Shown piece after piece: positions 25,135-33,927 of a stretch of 64,000 nucleotides of DNA. Every line of letters begins with the position of its first letter. Position 1 is the first letter of the stretch. The notes under the pieces were generated by a model. That model had not been told where the DNA came from. It saw only the letters and a program-made list of their open reading frames with translations, and made no database searches. The stretch is from Chloroflexota bacterium (GTDB taxonomy: Bacteria; Chloroflexota; JAJPGV01), in contig JAJPGV010000016.1 of the NCBI GenBank assembly GCA_021325635.1, positions 62,001 through 126,000 on the forward strand, given 5' to 3'. The translations under genes were made by a program, and so were the position numbers.

Positions 25135-26777
25135 GCACGGTTCAAGAAGCGCCGGCCGCCCGCAGCTCGACCGCGTACTACGCCGACCTCCGCGCCTTCA
25201 TCGCCGAGCTGGAGCGGCGCGGCAAGCTCTATCGCTTCACGGACCCCATCAATAAGGATTCCGAGCTGGTGCCGCTGCTGCGGGTGCAGCTGCGCGGCGT
25301 GGCCGAGGCAGAGCGCCGCGTGCTGCTGTTCGACGACGTTCGCGGCGCCTCCGGGAGCCGCTTCGACATGCGGGTCGCCGCCGGCGTCTACGGCCTGTCC
25401 GAGGAGATCCTGCACCTGGGCATCAGGTGCGGCTCGCCAGCCGAAGCGCTCGAGAAGTGGCACGAAGCGCTGGAGCACCCGATCGATCCGGTGATCGTGG
25501 ACTCGGGACCGGTCCACGAGGAAGTGCACACCGGCGACGACCTGTTGAGCATGGGCCTGGATGAGATACCGGCGCCGGGCGAGGAAGTTGGCTACAGCCA
25601 GATGATCCGCACGGGCACGCCGATGATCACTCGCGACCCGGAGACCGGCATCCGCAACGTGGGCGCCTACAACGCCTTCTTCCGCGATCGTGACCGTATT
25701 GTGGCCGGCATCGCGCCCGCCAACCATGCGATGATGCATCACTGGCCGGCCGCCAAGCGCCGGGGCGAGGATCTGCCCGTCGCGATCGTGGTCGGCTGCA
25801 CCCCCAACGTCATGCTGGTGGCTTCCACCGGTATTCCCTATGGCATCGACGAGCTGGCCGTCGCCGGCGGCCTCGCCGGGCACCCGCTGGAGCTGGTGCG
25901 CTGCAAGACCGTGCCGCTCGAGGTGCCGGCCAATGCTGAGCTGGTCATCGAGGGCCTGCTGTCCACCAAGCTGCTGGAGCCTCGTCTGGCCTTTGGCGAG
26001 TACCCCGGCCACATGAACGTGGAGCGCAACCAGGTGCCCGTGATGAAGGTGACCGCCATCACCCACCGCAAGGATGCGATCTTCACCCCGGTGCTGGTCG
26101 GGTTCCCGCCGAGCGACTCCAACGTCATCTCGGCCTTCGCTGAAGCCGCCACGGCTTACCACTATCTGCGCTATAAGTGCCGCCTGCCAATCGAGGACAT
26201 CTACTTCCCCGAGCCAAGCCCGGCCACCTTCGGCATCGTCCGGCTGCAGAAGGGCGCCAACCGCAGCGTGTGGCAGGTGCTGCAGGCCTCCGCGGCCCTG
26301 GCGTTCGCCGCGAAGTACCTCGTGGCGGTGGATTACGACATCGACCCGCGCGACCCCGAGATGCTGATCTGGGCGCTCACCTGGCGGGTGCGGCCGGAAA
26401 GCGACATTGTCGTTACCCGCGGCCGCCGGCCGGGGCTGGATCCGTCGTTCGGCCCCACCGGATCCTCCAAGGGACGGATGGACGCCGGCGGGCCCAGCAA
26501 CTACTTCCGAGTGCTCATCGACGCGACCATGAGCGGCGCCTACCCTCCGGTGGCGCTGCCTAAGAAGGAGTACATGGAGCGAGCGCTGGAGATCTGGAAC
26601 CGGCAGCCGGGGCTTCCGACGCCTCATCTGCGCGAGCCGTGGCATGGCTACACGCTGGGCTACTGGAGCGAAGAGGATCAACGGCTCGCCGACCTGATCG
26701 TCAACGGAGACTACAAAGCCGTGGGCCGCGTGGCCGAGCAGATGCAAGTCTCGGCCGACCAGGTGGCCGGGCACTAA
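25131..26777 (+). CDS. UbiD-family protein, 540-residue subgroup with altered active site
   Basis: 548 residues from ATG 25131, overlapping the M24 stop (ATGA). A short extra N-terminal stretch (MSTVQEAPAARSS) precedes YYADLRAFIAELERRGKLYR. The catalytic Arg is N181 (NVGAYN), the Glu loop is LEPRLAFGE (R285, E290), and the metal-type Glu254 sits in GHPLEL. It closely resembles the 22339 protein (KDSELVPLLRVQLRG, FDMRVAAGVYGLSEEI), so the two flank the M24 gene as a diverged duplicate pair. Expected to act in the cytosol with prenylated FMN, if the cofactor is bound at all. Confidence 0.92.
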   Translation: MSTVQEAPAARSSTAYYADLRAFIAELERRGKLYRFTDPINKDSELVPLLRVQLRGVAEAERRVLLFDDVRGASGSRFDMRVAAGVYGLSEEILHLGIRCGSPAEALEKWHEALEHPIDPVIVDSGPVHEEVHTGDDLLSMGLDEIPAPGEEVGYSQMIRTGTPMITRDPETGIRNVGAYNAFFRDRDRIVAGIAPANHAMMHHWPAAKRRGEDLPVAIVVGCTPNVMLVASTGIPYGIDELAVAGGLAGHPLELVRCKTVPLEVPANAELVIEGLLSTKLLEPRLAFGEYPGHMNVERNQVPVMKVTAITHRKDAIFTPVLVGFPPSDSNVISAFAEAATAYHYLRYKCRLPIEDIYFPEPSPATFGIVRLQKGANRSVWQVLQASAALAFAAKYLVAVDYDIDPRDPEMLIWALTWRVRPESDIVVTRGRRPGLDPSFGPTGSSKGRMDAGGPSNYFRVLIDATMSGAYPPVALPKKEYMERALEIWNRQPGLPTPHLREPWHGYTLGYWSEEDQRLADLIVNGDYKAVGRVAEQMQVSADQVAGH

Positions 26778-26796
26778 CCATTCAGGAGCACGAAGC

Positions 26797-27537
26797 ATGG
26801 ACGTTACGGAGATTCGCGTTCCGCGCGAGGGCGGACAAAGCGGGGGCGGCATTCTGGCCCTGCCGCACGGCGGCGGACCGTTTCCCGGGGTGATCGTCAT
26901 CGGCACCATCAGTGGGCTGGACAAGTTCGCGGCCTACGCCGTAGGGCGGCTCGCCGACGACGGATTCGCGGCGCTGAGCGTGGATTTCTTCGACCATCCA
27001 GGCGTGCCCAGCGACCCCCATCAGCGCTTCGGTGGCCAGCCCGATCAGGAAGTCATGAGCGACCTCGATGCCGGCCTGCGGCTGCTCGAAAACCATCCAC
27101 AGGTTCACGGCGAGCCGATCTTCACCTGGGGCTATTGTCTGGGCGGCCGCTTCGCGCTGCTGTGGCCAACCTACCAGCCGCGTCTGGCAGGCGCGGTGTC
27201 CTTTCATGGCTTTCCCACAAACGACACCACCAATCCGAACATGCCCACGCAGCCGATCGACCGTCTCGACCGCCTCACGGCGCCCATCCGGGCGTTCTTC
27301 GGCGAGGCCGACATGGCGGTGCCACTGACCGAAGTCGAGCGCTTCCGGAAGGCCATCACAGCCCACGGCAAGGAGCAGCTCGTCCAGACCCACGTCTACC
27401 CCGGCGCCAAGCACATGTGGACCAATCCGTACGGCGAGCGGTACGACGCTGAAGCCGCGGAGGACTGCTGGCGACGAGGCGTGGAGTTCATGCGAGCCCA
27501 AGCAAGCGCGGCGCGCGGAGCAACCACAAGCGGATGA
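26797..27537 (+). CDS. Dienelactone hydrolase family protein
   Basis: 246 residues, alpha/beta hydrolase of the DLH type, which opens enol-lactones made from halogenated or oxidised catechols. The triad is complete: Cys114 in GYCLGG, Asp172 in FFGEADMAVP and His206 in PGAKHMW. FFDHPGVPSDPH replaces the cap-side loop of classical DLH. The ATG follows CAGGAG at good distance. It is 19 bp after a UbiD gene and overlaps the amidohydrolase by four bases (ATGA). The family also contains carboxymethylenebutenolidase-like enzymes with unknown esters as substrates, so the exact reaction is open. Confidence 0.92.
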   Translation: MDVTEIRVPREGGQSGGGILALPHGGGPFPGVIVIGTISGLDKFAAYAVGRLADDGFAALSVDFFDHPGVPSDPHQRFGGQPDQEVMSDLDAGLRLLENHPQVHGEPIFTWGYCLGGRFALLWPTYQPRLAGAVSFHGFPTNDTTNPNMPTQPIDRLDRLTAPIRAFFGEADMAVPLTEVERFRKAITAHGKEQLVQTHVYPGAKHMWTNPYGERYDAEAAEDCWRRGVEFMRAQASAARGATTSG

Positions 27538-28571
27538 GCGGCGATGGCAATCTGCCAGCCGCCTCCGGTCTCATAGACTGCCACACGCACTACATGCCGG
27601 CTGGTCTCGGAGATCAGCTTCGGGAACGGCTGGCCGGGCAATTCCCGCTGCAGCGCATGGTCATGGCCCGCCCGGCCTGGCGTGACCTGGCGGTCCACGA
27701 GGAGCTGATGGATCGGGCGAACGTCGAGCTGGCGGTGATCATCGGCATGTCGGCCCTGGTCGAAGGACTGCGAGCGCTGGGCGGCTCGCTGAACGAGAGC
27801 ATCGAAGCATACAATCGCGCCCTGTCCGCCGAGCTGGCCGGCAGCCGCCGCTTCGTCGCCGCGGCGCTGGTCGATCCCTTTGGCGGGAAGGAGGCGATCG
27901 CGCAGCTCGATCGCTCTTTGTCGCTGAGCCACGTGGTGGCGGTGAGCCTGCTCGCCAGCTACGACGGCGTGGCGCTGGACGACCCGATCTTCGAGCCGGT
28001 GTTCGACGTGGCCAGGCACCACGATGTGCCGGTGATGGTGCACCCCAGCTCGGTCGCCAAAAGCTGGGTCGAGACGCTGCGGCTGGAGCGTCACTTCCTG
28101 CAGAGCGGTTTCGGGTTCTTCCTGGACGACAGCCTGTGCATCTTCCGGATGATCGTCAACGGTACGTTCGATAAGTACCCCGACGTGCGCTTCATGTTCT
28201 GCCAGCTTGGCGGCGTGGCGCCGTTCTGCTGTGGCCGCTGGGAGACGCATCGCGACAATGCCCGCACCCTGAACCGAGACCTGGGGACGGCGATCCCAGC
28301 CTTCTTCGAGCTGCCGCTTGGGCACTACCTTTCGCGCATCTGGCTGGACATGCACACCCAGGACCGCCACGCCTTGGAGCTGGTGATTGCCGAAACCGGA
28401 GACAAGGGCATTGTGCTGGGGGGCGACCATCCCTGGACCTCGTTCGAGCGAGGCATTCCCTACAGCGTGGCTGAGCTCACCGCCCTGGACCGGCCCGCTG
28501 AGACCAAGCGCAACATCGAGCGAAACAATGCTTTAGACTTGCTCGGCGAACGGGTCCGGAGCCTTCTTTGA
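27534..28571 (+). CDS. Amidohydrolase (ACMSD/2-pyrone dicarboxylate-type)
   Basis: 345 residues, TIM-barrel amidohydrolase of the ACMSD-like group: metal-dependent decarboxylases and hydrolases of aromatic-derived acids. HTH metal motif at H17/H19 (LIDCHTHYMP), a mid-chain His in PVMVHPSS and the C-terminal catalytic Asp in LGGDHPWTSFERG. ATG overlaps the upstream stop (ATGA). Placed between a dienelactone hydrolase and a double cupin, it probably handles an intermediate of the same pathway. Alternatives are gamma-resorcylate or 5-carboxyvanillate decarboxylase-like activity, which belong to the same fold. Confidence 0.9.
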   Translation: MSGDGNLPAASGLIDCHTHYMPAGLGDQLRERLAGQFPLQRMVMARPAWRDLAVHEELMDRANVELAVIIGMSALVEGLRALGGSLNESIEAYNRALSAELAGSRRFVAAALVDPFGGKEAIAQLDRSLSLSHVVAVSLLASYDGVALDDPIFEPVFDVARHHDVPVMVHPSSVAKSWVETLRLERHFLQSGFGFFLDDSLCIFRMIVNGTFDKYPDVRFMFCQLGGVAPFCCGRWETHRDNARTLNRDLGTAIPAFFELPLGHYLSRIWLDMHTQDRHALELVIAETGDKGIVLGGDHPWTSFERGIPYSVAELTALDRPAETKRNIERNNALDLLGERVRSLL

Positions 28572-28612
28572 GCAGCCGGCTAGCCCCAGCGAAGGACTGA
28601 GAGGAACGAAAC

Positions 28613-29725
28613 ATGGCGCAAGAGACGAGCTACGAGAAGTGGATGCAGCAGGAGGCCGTGCCCATCGTTCGCGGCCACGGCGTGCGGGACGTAGTCAATA
28701 TGGAGCTGGGCGATTGGTCGCGCATCGGCGGCCGCGGCGCGTACATCCAGCTCGAGGGCATGGAAGGCCTGACCGGTATGTACGTGTCGGAGGTGGCCCC
28801 CGGCGGCCAGCTCCTGCCCGAGAAGCACGTGTACGACGAGCTGGTCTATGTGCTATCCGGCAGCGGCACCACCGAGGTTTGGACTGACGAAGAGCACAAG
28901 ACGTTCTTCGAGTGGCAGGCCGGATCGTTGTTCGCTCCGCCACTGAACACCTGGCACCGGATCCTCAATGGCTCGGGCACGAAGCCGGCGCGATTCCTGG
29001 CGGTGACCACGGCACCGCTGATCGTCGACATGTTCCACAGCACGAGCTTCGTCTACAACTGCGACTACGTCTTCAGGGACCGCTTCGACGGCCGGCCCGA
29101 CTACTTCAGCGTGGGGGAGCGGCGCGCCAAGACCAGCAGCTGGGGCCAGACGTGGGTGTGGGAGACGAACTTCATCCCGGACGTGCCGGGCACGTCGCTC
29201 GATCCGTCTTCAGAGTTCGGCCGCGGCAACACCGCCACCATGTATGAGATGTCCGACAACATCCTGGCCGGGCACCTGGCGCAATGGCCGGTAGGCAAGT
29301 ATCGCAACGCGCATCATCACGGCGGCGGCGCGATCCTGTTCATCGTCCGCTCCCAGGGCTACACGCTGATGTGGCCGCAAGAGCTGGGGACGCGGCCATT
29401 CGAGAGCGGCGCCGGCGACCAGGTGGTTCGAGTGGACTGGAACGTCGGCACGGTGATGAGCCCGCCCGGAGGCTGGTTCCATCAGCATTTCAACACCGGC
29501 CCCGAGCCCGCGCGCCAGCTGGCGCTGCGTTACGGCAGCCAGAAGTACGGCGTGCAGTTCCACGACACTCAGTCCCGTGAGGGCGTGGGCCTCAGCGTGG
29601 AGAAGGGCGGCACGCTGATCAAGTACGCCGACGAGGACCCCAACGTCATGCGCATGTACCTCGAAGCGCTTGCCACGACAGACGTGAAGTGCGACATGGA
29701 CGAGGCCGCGCCCGTAGCATCCTGA
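28613..29725 (+). CDS. Double-cupin protein (family A)
   Basis: 370 residues, GAGAGGAACGAA before the ATG. Family landmarks: YEKWMQQEAVPIVRGHGV (N-terminus), GRGAYIQLEGMEGLTGMYV, first cupin PEKHVYDELVYVLSGSG ending PPLNTWHRILNGSG, second cupin NAHHHGGGAILFIVRSQGY and GGWFHQHFNTGPEPARQLA. The tail GGTLIKYADEDPNVMRMY is shared with the 5900 and 37238 proteins. It is closest to the 37238 copy. It is the last gene of the 15-kb plus-strand run and is followed by a hairpin terminator. Confidence 0.86.
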   Translation: MAQETSYEKWMQQEAVPIVRGHGVRDVVNMELGDWSRIGGRGAYIQLEGMEGLTGMYVSEVAPGGQLLPEKHVYDELVYVLSGSGTTEVWTDEEHKTFFEWQAGSLFAPPLNTWHRILNGSGTKPARFLAVTTAPLIVDMFHSTSFVYNCDYVFRDRFDGRPDYFSVGERRAKTSSWGQTWVWETNFIPDVPGTSLDPSSEFGRGNTATMYEMSDNILAGHLAQWPVGKYRNAHHHGGGAILFIVRSQGYTLMWPQELGTRPFESGAGDQVVRVDWNVGTVMSPPGGWFHQHFNTGPEPARQLALRYGSQKYGVQFHDTQSREGVGLSVEKGGTLIKYADEDPNVMRMYLEALATTDVKCDMDEAAPVAS

Positions 29726-29744
29726 CGTTCGCACTTCGGGCCCG

Positions 29745-29795
29745 GCTGCCCCTGACCACGGCTGCGCGAGCGCGGCCGGCCCGGGCAGGGGCAGC
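29745..29795. terminator. Hairpin between convergent genes
   Basis: GCTGCCCCTG (29745-29754) and CAGGGGCAGC (29786-29795) are perfect 10-bp arms around a GC-rich loop that can itself fold (CTGCGC/GCG). It lies between the stops of the cupin (plus, 29725) and Rieske alpha (minus, 29805) genes, suited to stopping transcription from both sides. No T tract. Confidence 0.5.
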
Positions 29796-29804
29796 GACCT
29801 GCGC

Positions 29805-31058
29805 TCAGGTGGAGCTGACGGCGTCCCAGGTGGGGGCGTTCATGAGCTGCGCCCAGCGCTCGTAGAAGCCGCGAATGTGCGCCTCGCTCGGAGCCCGGTG
29901 CACCTTGCCGGGATAGTCCTCCGGCAGCGGCTCATGGCCAACCCGCATCTGGTAGTTGAGGGGATAACGGCGCGCCACAACGCCGCGGGCTGAAGCGGTG
30001 CACTGACTCCAGTTCTGCTCGTCGTCCACCTCCACGAAGCCGGCCGGGCCCATGTCCTGGACGAAGCTGCGGCGAATGAAATCTTTGACCTCTTGGGGCG
30101 CAGCCTTATCGACCAGGCACCACGTCCAGGCCTCGACCTTGTCCGGCCCCCTGGGGTGCCACACACGAATCAGGCGGTCGATGTTGAGGAAGGAAAACGA
30201 CGGGAAAATCGCTCCGTTGATCGGATCGACGCCGTCCGCCCGACGCTGGCCCAATCGTGCCACGACCTCGGAATAGATGGACTCGTAGTACTCCTTCAGC
30301 TGCGGGAACTCCGATTGGTTAATGCCCTTCAGCCACAGCGCCACGCCGTGGCCGTTGCCGAGCTCGATGGAGCGGTTGTCGAACCGCGCCACGCCGCCAA
30401 TCTGCAGCTTGAAGGCGGCAGCGTGCGTGGTGAACAGGTGATAGGCGTCGCCGATGAAGTTGTCCAGCGCGAACTTCCAGTTGGCCGAGACCAGCCATTT
30501 CTGGACGCCAATCACCTCCGAGCCGCCCTCCCGGCGGTCTACGACGCAATCGAGATACCAGGCGGCATTGCCCAGGTACTCGAGCAGGGTCGGCGCCGAC
30601 GGATCGAAGGTCCCAAAGATGAGGCCTTTGTAGCTTTCGACCTTGGCTACAGGAATGAGCCCCCACTGGTCCTTGTCCAGCTCTTCCAGGTAGGCCTCTT
30701 TCCACAGCGGGACCCCGATGAGCTTGCCGTCGTTGGAATAGGTCCAGCCGTGGTAAGAGCAGGTGAACGCCTCGGCGCTGCCGCTGTCGGCGCGGCATAC
30801 CCGCATGCCGCGGTGGCGGCAGGTATTCAGGAAGGCGTTCACCTTGCCCTGAGCGTCCCGCACGACCAGCACGGGATCTTCACCCATGTAGGTGCAGAAG
30901 AAATCCCCCGGGTTAGGAATCTGGCTCTCGTGGGCCAGGAACAGCCAGCAGCGAGCAAAGATCTGGTTGAGCTCCTGCTCGTAGATTTCGGGCTCGACGA
31001 AGATTCGACGGCTGATCAGGCCGCGCTTGAGATCGACCAGGCTGCTTACGTCAATCAC
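29805..31058 (-). CDS. Aromatic ring-hydroxylating dioxygenase, alpha (Rieske) subunit
   Basis: 417 residues from GTG 31058 (AGGAG upstream). Rieske cluster ligands C80-x-H82 and C100-x2-H103 ([15 protein letters not shown]). The catalytic domain has D204, H207 and H212 in [10 protein letters not shown], the spacing of naphthalene dioxygenase D205/H208/H213. It would insert dioxygen into an aromatic ring using electrons from a ferredoxin/reductase. The matching small subunit is at 33928 on the opposite strand, separated by two unrelated genes. No dedicated ferredoxin or reductase is visible in the window, so electrons must come from elsewhere. Confidence 0.94.
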   Translation of the reverse strand: MIDVSSLVDLKRGLISRRIFVEPEIYEQELNQIFARCWLFLAHESQIPNPGDFFCTYMGEDPVLVVRDAQGKVNAFLNTCRHRGMRVCRADSGSAEAFTCSYHGWTYSNDGKLIGVPLWKEAYLEELDKDQWGLIPVAKVESYKGLIFGTFDPSAPTLLEYLGNAAWYLDCVVDRREGGSEVIGVQKWLVSANWKFALDNFIGDAYHLFTTHAAAFKLQIGGVARFDNRSIELGNGHGVALWLKGINQSEFPQLKEYYESIYSEVVARLGQRRADGVDPINGAIFPSFSFLNIDRLIRVWHPRGPDKVEAWTWCLVDKAAPQEVKDFIRRSFVQDMGPAGFVEVDDEQNWSQCTASARGVVARRYPLNYQMRVGHEPLPEDYPGKVHRAPSEAHIRGFYERWAQLMNAPTWDAVSST

Positions 31059-31144
31059 GATTCACGGTTCTCCTACGCGCGGCTGGGTCGACGGCATGGC
31101 AGCGGGCGACCCTCCACCGGCGGCTAAGCTGTCGCAATTTTACC

Positions 31145-31174
31145 GGGCGGCGGGCCGAAACAGGCCCGGCGCCC
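31145..31174 (-). terminator. Hairpin downstream of the bicupin gene
   Basis: GGGCGGCGGGCC, loop GAAACA, GGCCCGGCGCCC: a 12-bp stem with one mismatch, 13 bases past the stop of the minus-strand bicupin gene (31187) and upstream of the Rieske alpha start (31058). Strong stem but no T tract. Confidence 0.5.
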
Positions 31175-31186
31175 CCGCTTTCCGGC

Positions 31187-32227
31187 CTATGCCAGCTTGG
31201 GGAACGCCGGCACGGCTACGGGTGTGCCGCGTCCTTGCCCGATGCTGAAGTAGACCAGCGGGGAGCTTCCGCTGTTCTCCGTACGATGGCTGGTCTTAGC
31301 CGGCACGAAGATGATGTCGCCCCGCTCGACCTCGTAGCTCTCGTCGCCGACGGTCTCCCGGCCACGGCCTTCGAGGAAGTACTTCATCTCCTCGCCGTGG
31401 CTGTGACGGCTCGTGGCCGCACCGGGCGGCACGTCTACGAAGAAGGTCACGAAGTTGTAAGCGGGGAAGCCCAGCTCGGGATAGATGCCCTTGGCGACGC
31501 GGCAGCCGTTGCTCTGATCCAGCCCCATCTCGCTGGCCAGATCGGACCACTCCAGCTCACTCTTGCGCATCAGGTGCCGCTGAGCGGAGCGCCGGCTCTC
31601 CATCTCCCGCTCCAGCTCGCCCAGCTCCTGCAGGAGATGGTGCCGCACCCGGCTCAGCTCCACGCCCAACATCGAGGCAAAGCGACCTTCACGCAGCTCG
31701 GCGTTCAGGCGCTGCTCCTCGTCCGCCTTCCGAAGGTCAGAGCGGGTTTGGAACACGGGTTGGCGAAACATCGGCGCCCCCGCTCCGGCATGCGCCGCGG
31801 CCAGGAACGAGACCGGCTCGGAGTAGACGTTCTGCGTGCCGTGCCAGACGTGAGCAGGCACCAGAATGACGTCACCGGCTTCGACCTCGTACTCGCGGTC
31901 ACCGATGATCTCCTTGGCGCGACCCTTCAAGTAGAACTTCACCGCTTCGCCATGGATGTGATACGCGCCGTCCGACTCACCGGGGGGAAGCTCGACCGCG
32001 AAGACGTGGATGTTGTACATGTTGAAGCCAAGCTCAGCCGCCACCAGGTTGGCGCTGCGGTGCTCGGAGCTGCGGCGCTTCAGCCAGTTCCACTCGTCCT
32101 GCTTGAGGAGATGCCGGTCGCGCAGTCGATGTTCGGCCAGGACGTCCTGGATACGGCTGAAGCTGTTCATGAATTCGTTGTAACGGCGCCCCAATGCCCA
32201 GTGGTCGAGCTCGGCGTACGCGCTCAT
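31187..32227 (-). CDS. Bicupin protein, second type (family B)
   Basis: 346 residues from ATG 32227 with AGGAG at correct spacing; the longer frame to 32311 lacks a site. Two similar cupins flank a Glu/Arg-rich helical middle: HIHGEAVKFYLKGRA then ILVPAHVWHGTQN, and HSHGEEMKYFLEGRG then IFVPAKTSHRTEN. The internal resemblance (Y-E-V-E-x-GD-I/V-I-x-VPA) shows an old duplication within the protein. The central segment (about 160-235, with RRSAQRHLMRKSELEW) repeats part of the N-terminal region (RDRHLLKQDEWNWLKRRSS), so the whole unit, not just the cupin, is duplicated. Unlike family A it lacks the FHQHFN block. Function unknown. Confidence 0.82.
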   Translation of the reverse strand: MSAYAELDHWALGRRYNEFMNSFSRIQDVLAEHRLRDRHLLKQDEWNWLKRRSSEHRSANLVAAELGFNMYNIHVFAVELPPGESDGAYHIHGEAVKFYLKGRAKEIIGDREYEVEAGDVILVPAHVWHGTQNVYSEPVSFLAAAHAGAGAPMFRQPVFQTRSDLRKADEEQRLNAELREGRFASMLGVELSRVRHHLLQELGELEREMESRRSAQRHLMRKSELEWSDLASEMGLDQSNGCRVAKGIYPELGFPAYNFVTFFVDVPPGAATSRHSHGEEMKYFLEGRGRETVGDESYEVERGDIIFVPAKTSHRTENSGSSPLVYFSIGQGRGTPVAVPAFPKLA

Positions 32228-32608
32228 GGAAGCACTCCTGACTGCTGATTTGCACCCGTCTTCAGCCGGCCACCAGGGCGCTTGACACGCGCCCACCCGG
32301 CCACCTGACACACGAAGTATTGATAGGGTACAATGCGCGCACGTCGCGACCGCTCAAGGGCGATTCTGGCCGTTTGGGAGGCCCATACGACAGAACGTGC
32401 GCATGGGTAACGCTGCCACCGCCCGAGAGATCGGTCATTTGACGCAAGCAGAATCATGGGATTTTGCGGCGGGCTGATGGCGCGTCGGGAGGCCCGAAAA
32501 TCCGTCTCGGTAGGAGGGGGCACGATACGGAGGATCGTTGATGTGAGCGCTGCATAGTCGACCGCAACAGTTCATCCCGCATTCAAGTTAAGACAACAGG
32601 AGTGACAC
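32228..32608. other. Longest gene-free stretch: divergent leader region
   Basis: 381 bp between the bicupin (minus) and cupredoxin-like gene (plus). It holds a plausible plus-strand promoter (32305-32334), leaving about 265 bases of leader. The leader contains GGGAGGCCC twice (about 32375 and 32490) and a small hairpin ACGAT-ACGGAGG-ATCGT at about 32522-32538. I could not match it to a riboswitch class, and no credible small ORF is present. Confidence 0.45.
32305..32334 (+). promoter_or_regulatory. Sigma-70-like promoter for the cupredoxin-like gene
   Basis: CTGACA (32305-32310), 18-bp spacer, TACAAT (32329-32334). Five of six consensus bases in each box. It is the best plus-strand promoter in the gap and would give a long leader to GTG 32609. 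Confidence 0.5.
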
Positions 32609-33736
32609 GTGTTTCGAGCCAATTTGCGCGGTCTCGCCGTCATGGGCGCGCTGGCGCTGAGCACTGCGATGCTCTCGGCGCCGCAAGCGGGCTTCGCGGC
32701 TGCTGATTCATCCGCCACGGCGTCCGCGGATTCATCCACCGCCGCAGCCTCCGCCGACACAGCGACCGCGACAGCCACTCCGGTAGCGTCCGCGGCCCCC
32801 AAGGCAGCGGCCACCAAGCCGGTGCCCGGTAGGATTACCGTCCACATCACCGATGCCGGCTTTGACAAGAAGAGCTACGGCCCGGTGCTCAACAGCACCA
32901 GCGAATCGTCCTTCCGCTCGTCAATTACCTTCGTCAACGATGGCACCGTGGTCCATAACGCCATCGCCGTGCCCGGCCAGTATGCGCCGTGGGAGTTCAC
33001 CTGCTTCCCGGTGTGCACGCGCCTGATCGGGAAGGGCAACAAGGCAAGCACGTCGTTCGACATCGGAGGCATAGGGCCAGGGGAAAGCGTCTCCGGAAAC
33101 TTCCTGCTGGGCACGGCGAACATCTCCTTCACGTCGGCAACGGATTGCCTGTACGGCAACAACAACCCCGCGTTCGACTGCACCCCATCGGTAATTCAGA
33201 TGAAGTCGCAGAACTTCAAGGACGCCGGCTATACGCAGACCACGACCCAGCAGGGGACAGTCCTGCTGCCGCCCGGCAGCCCTGACTGCGTGCGCCAGAT
33301 CATCCCCAACGACGGCGGTCCGGCGGTGTGCTTCGGAACCGTCCGGGTGCCTGGTCGGACCATGGGCAGCCGAAGCAATCCAATTGACCAGGACATCACC
33401 GTCACCATCGACGACATCACCGGCTTCGATCCCGGCGAGGTGTACTTGAAGGCAGGCCACTGGATTACCTGGATCAACAAGGGATCGCGGGTTCAAACCG
33501 TCACCTTCTCCGGAGACGGCTCGAACGCCCGAAACGGTTACGAGCCGCTGGTTTCGCCCGGCCTTGCTCCCGGCCAAACCTGGACCTACCTGAATTGCCA
33601 TGTGGACGTCATCGACGGCTGCTCGACGGTCAGCTACGCCTCGACCAACGAGCTCTATCGCATCAAGCCCACGGATGGCATCATCGACGCGAGCCCGAAG
33701 TGGGCCTTCTTCGGTGTCATCAACACGGTGAAGTAA
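32609..33736 (+). CDS. Secreted cupredoxin-like protein
   Basis: 375 residues from GTG 32609 (AGGAG). A Sec signal peptide (NLRGLAVMGALALSTAML, cleavage near GFAAADS) is followed by about 45 residues of Ala/Ser/Thr/Asp repeats, like a wall-spanning linker. Two related beta domains follow, about 75-215 and 225-375. The second has the plastocyanin-like strand order EVYLKAGHWITWINKGSRVQTVTFSGDG then LAPGQTWTYLNCHVD. The first copper His expected in the HTVT-type motif is Gln here, and the C-terminal Cys/His/Met cluster is not canonical, so copper binding is doubtful. Several Cys (CFPVC, CLYGNN, CTPS) could form disulfides. Followed by a strong terminator. Confidence 0.75.
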   Translation: MFRANLRGLAVMGALALSTAMLSAPQAGFAAADSSATASADSSTAAASADTATATATPVASAAPKAAATKPVPGRITVHITDAGFDKKSYGPVLNSTSESSFRSSITFVNDGTVVHNAIAVPGQYAPWEFTCFPVCTRLIGKGNKASTSFDIGGIGPGESVSGNFLLGTANISFTSATDCLYGNNNPAFDCTPSVIQMKSQNFKDAGYTQTTTQQGTVLLPPGSPDCVRQIIPNDGGPAVCFGTVRVPGRTMGSRSNPIDQDITVTIDDITGFDPGEVYLKAGHWITWINKGSRVQTVTFSGDGSNARNGYEPLVSPGLAPGQTWTYLNCHVDVIDGCSTVSYASTNELYRIKPTDGIIDASPKWAFFGVINTVK

Positions 33737-33768
33737 GCGCCGGAGGACCACTCGGCACTGCAGGGGAA

Positions 33769-33800
33769 AAGGGCCGCACAGGCAAACCTGTGCGGCCCTT
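33769..33800 (+). terminator. Strong terminator hairpin
   Basis: AAGGGCCGCACAGG, loop CAAA, CCTGTGCGGCCCTT: 14-bp perfect stem with a 4-base loop, 32 bases after the cupredoxin-like stop. Flanked by AA on the left and TTCC on the right. Confidence 0.8.
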
Positions 33801-33927
33801 CCACTGAATTCGGATGATCCGATGAGCACCCGGTGGCTCAGCTGGAGCGAATGCTGGTTCGGATACGATCAATAGGCGCCACGCTCGTGGCTGAGTCGAT
33901 ATCGGAAAAGGGGAGCGCATTCCATAC

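Noticed and set aside
27396-28430. 344-codon minus-strand frame
   Set aside because: Antisense to the amidohydrolase and dienelactone hydrolase, both with complete catalytic motifs.
32224-32523. 99-codon minus-strand frame in the large gap
   Set aside because: No start signal, no conserved pattern, and it overlaps the bicupin promoter region.
32340-32540. Possible c-di-GMP or other riboswitch in the leader
   Set aside because: Some short pieces such as TTGACGCAAGC look similar to known aptamers, but I could not lay out the conserved core and stems.
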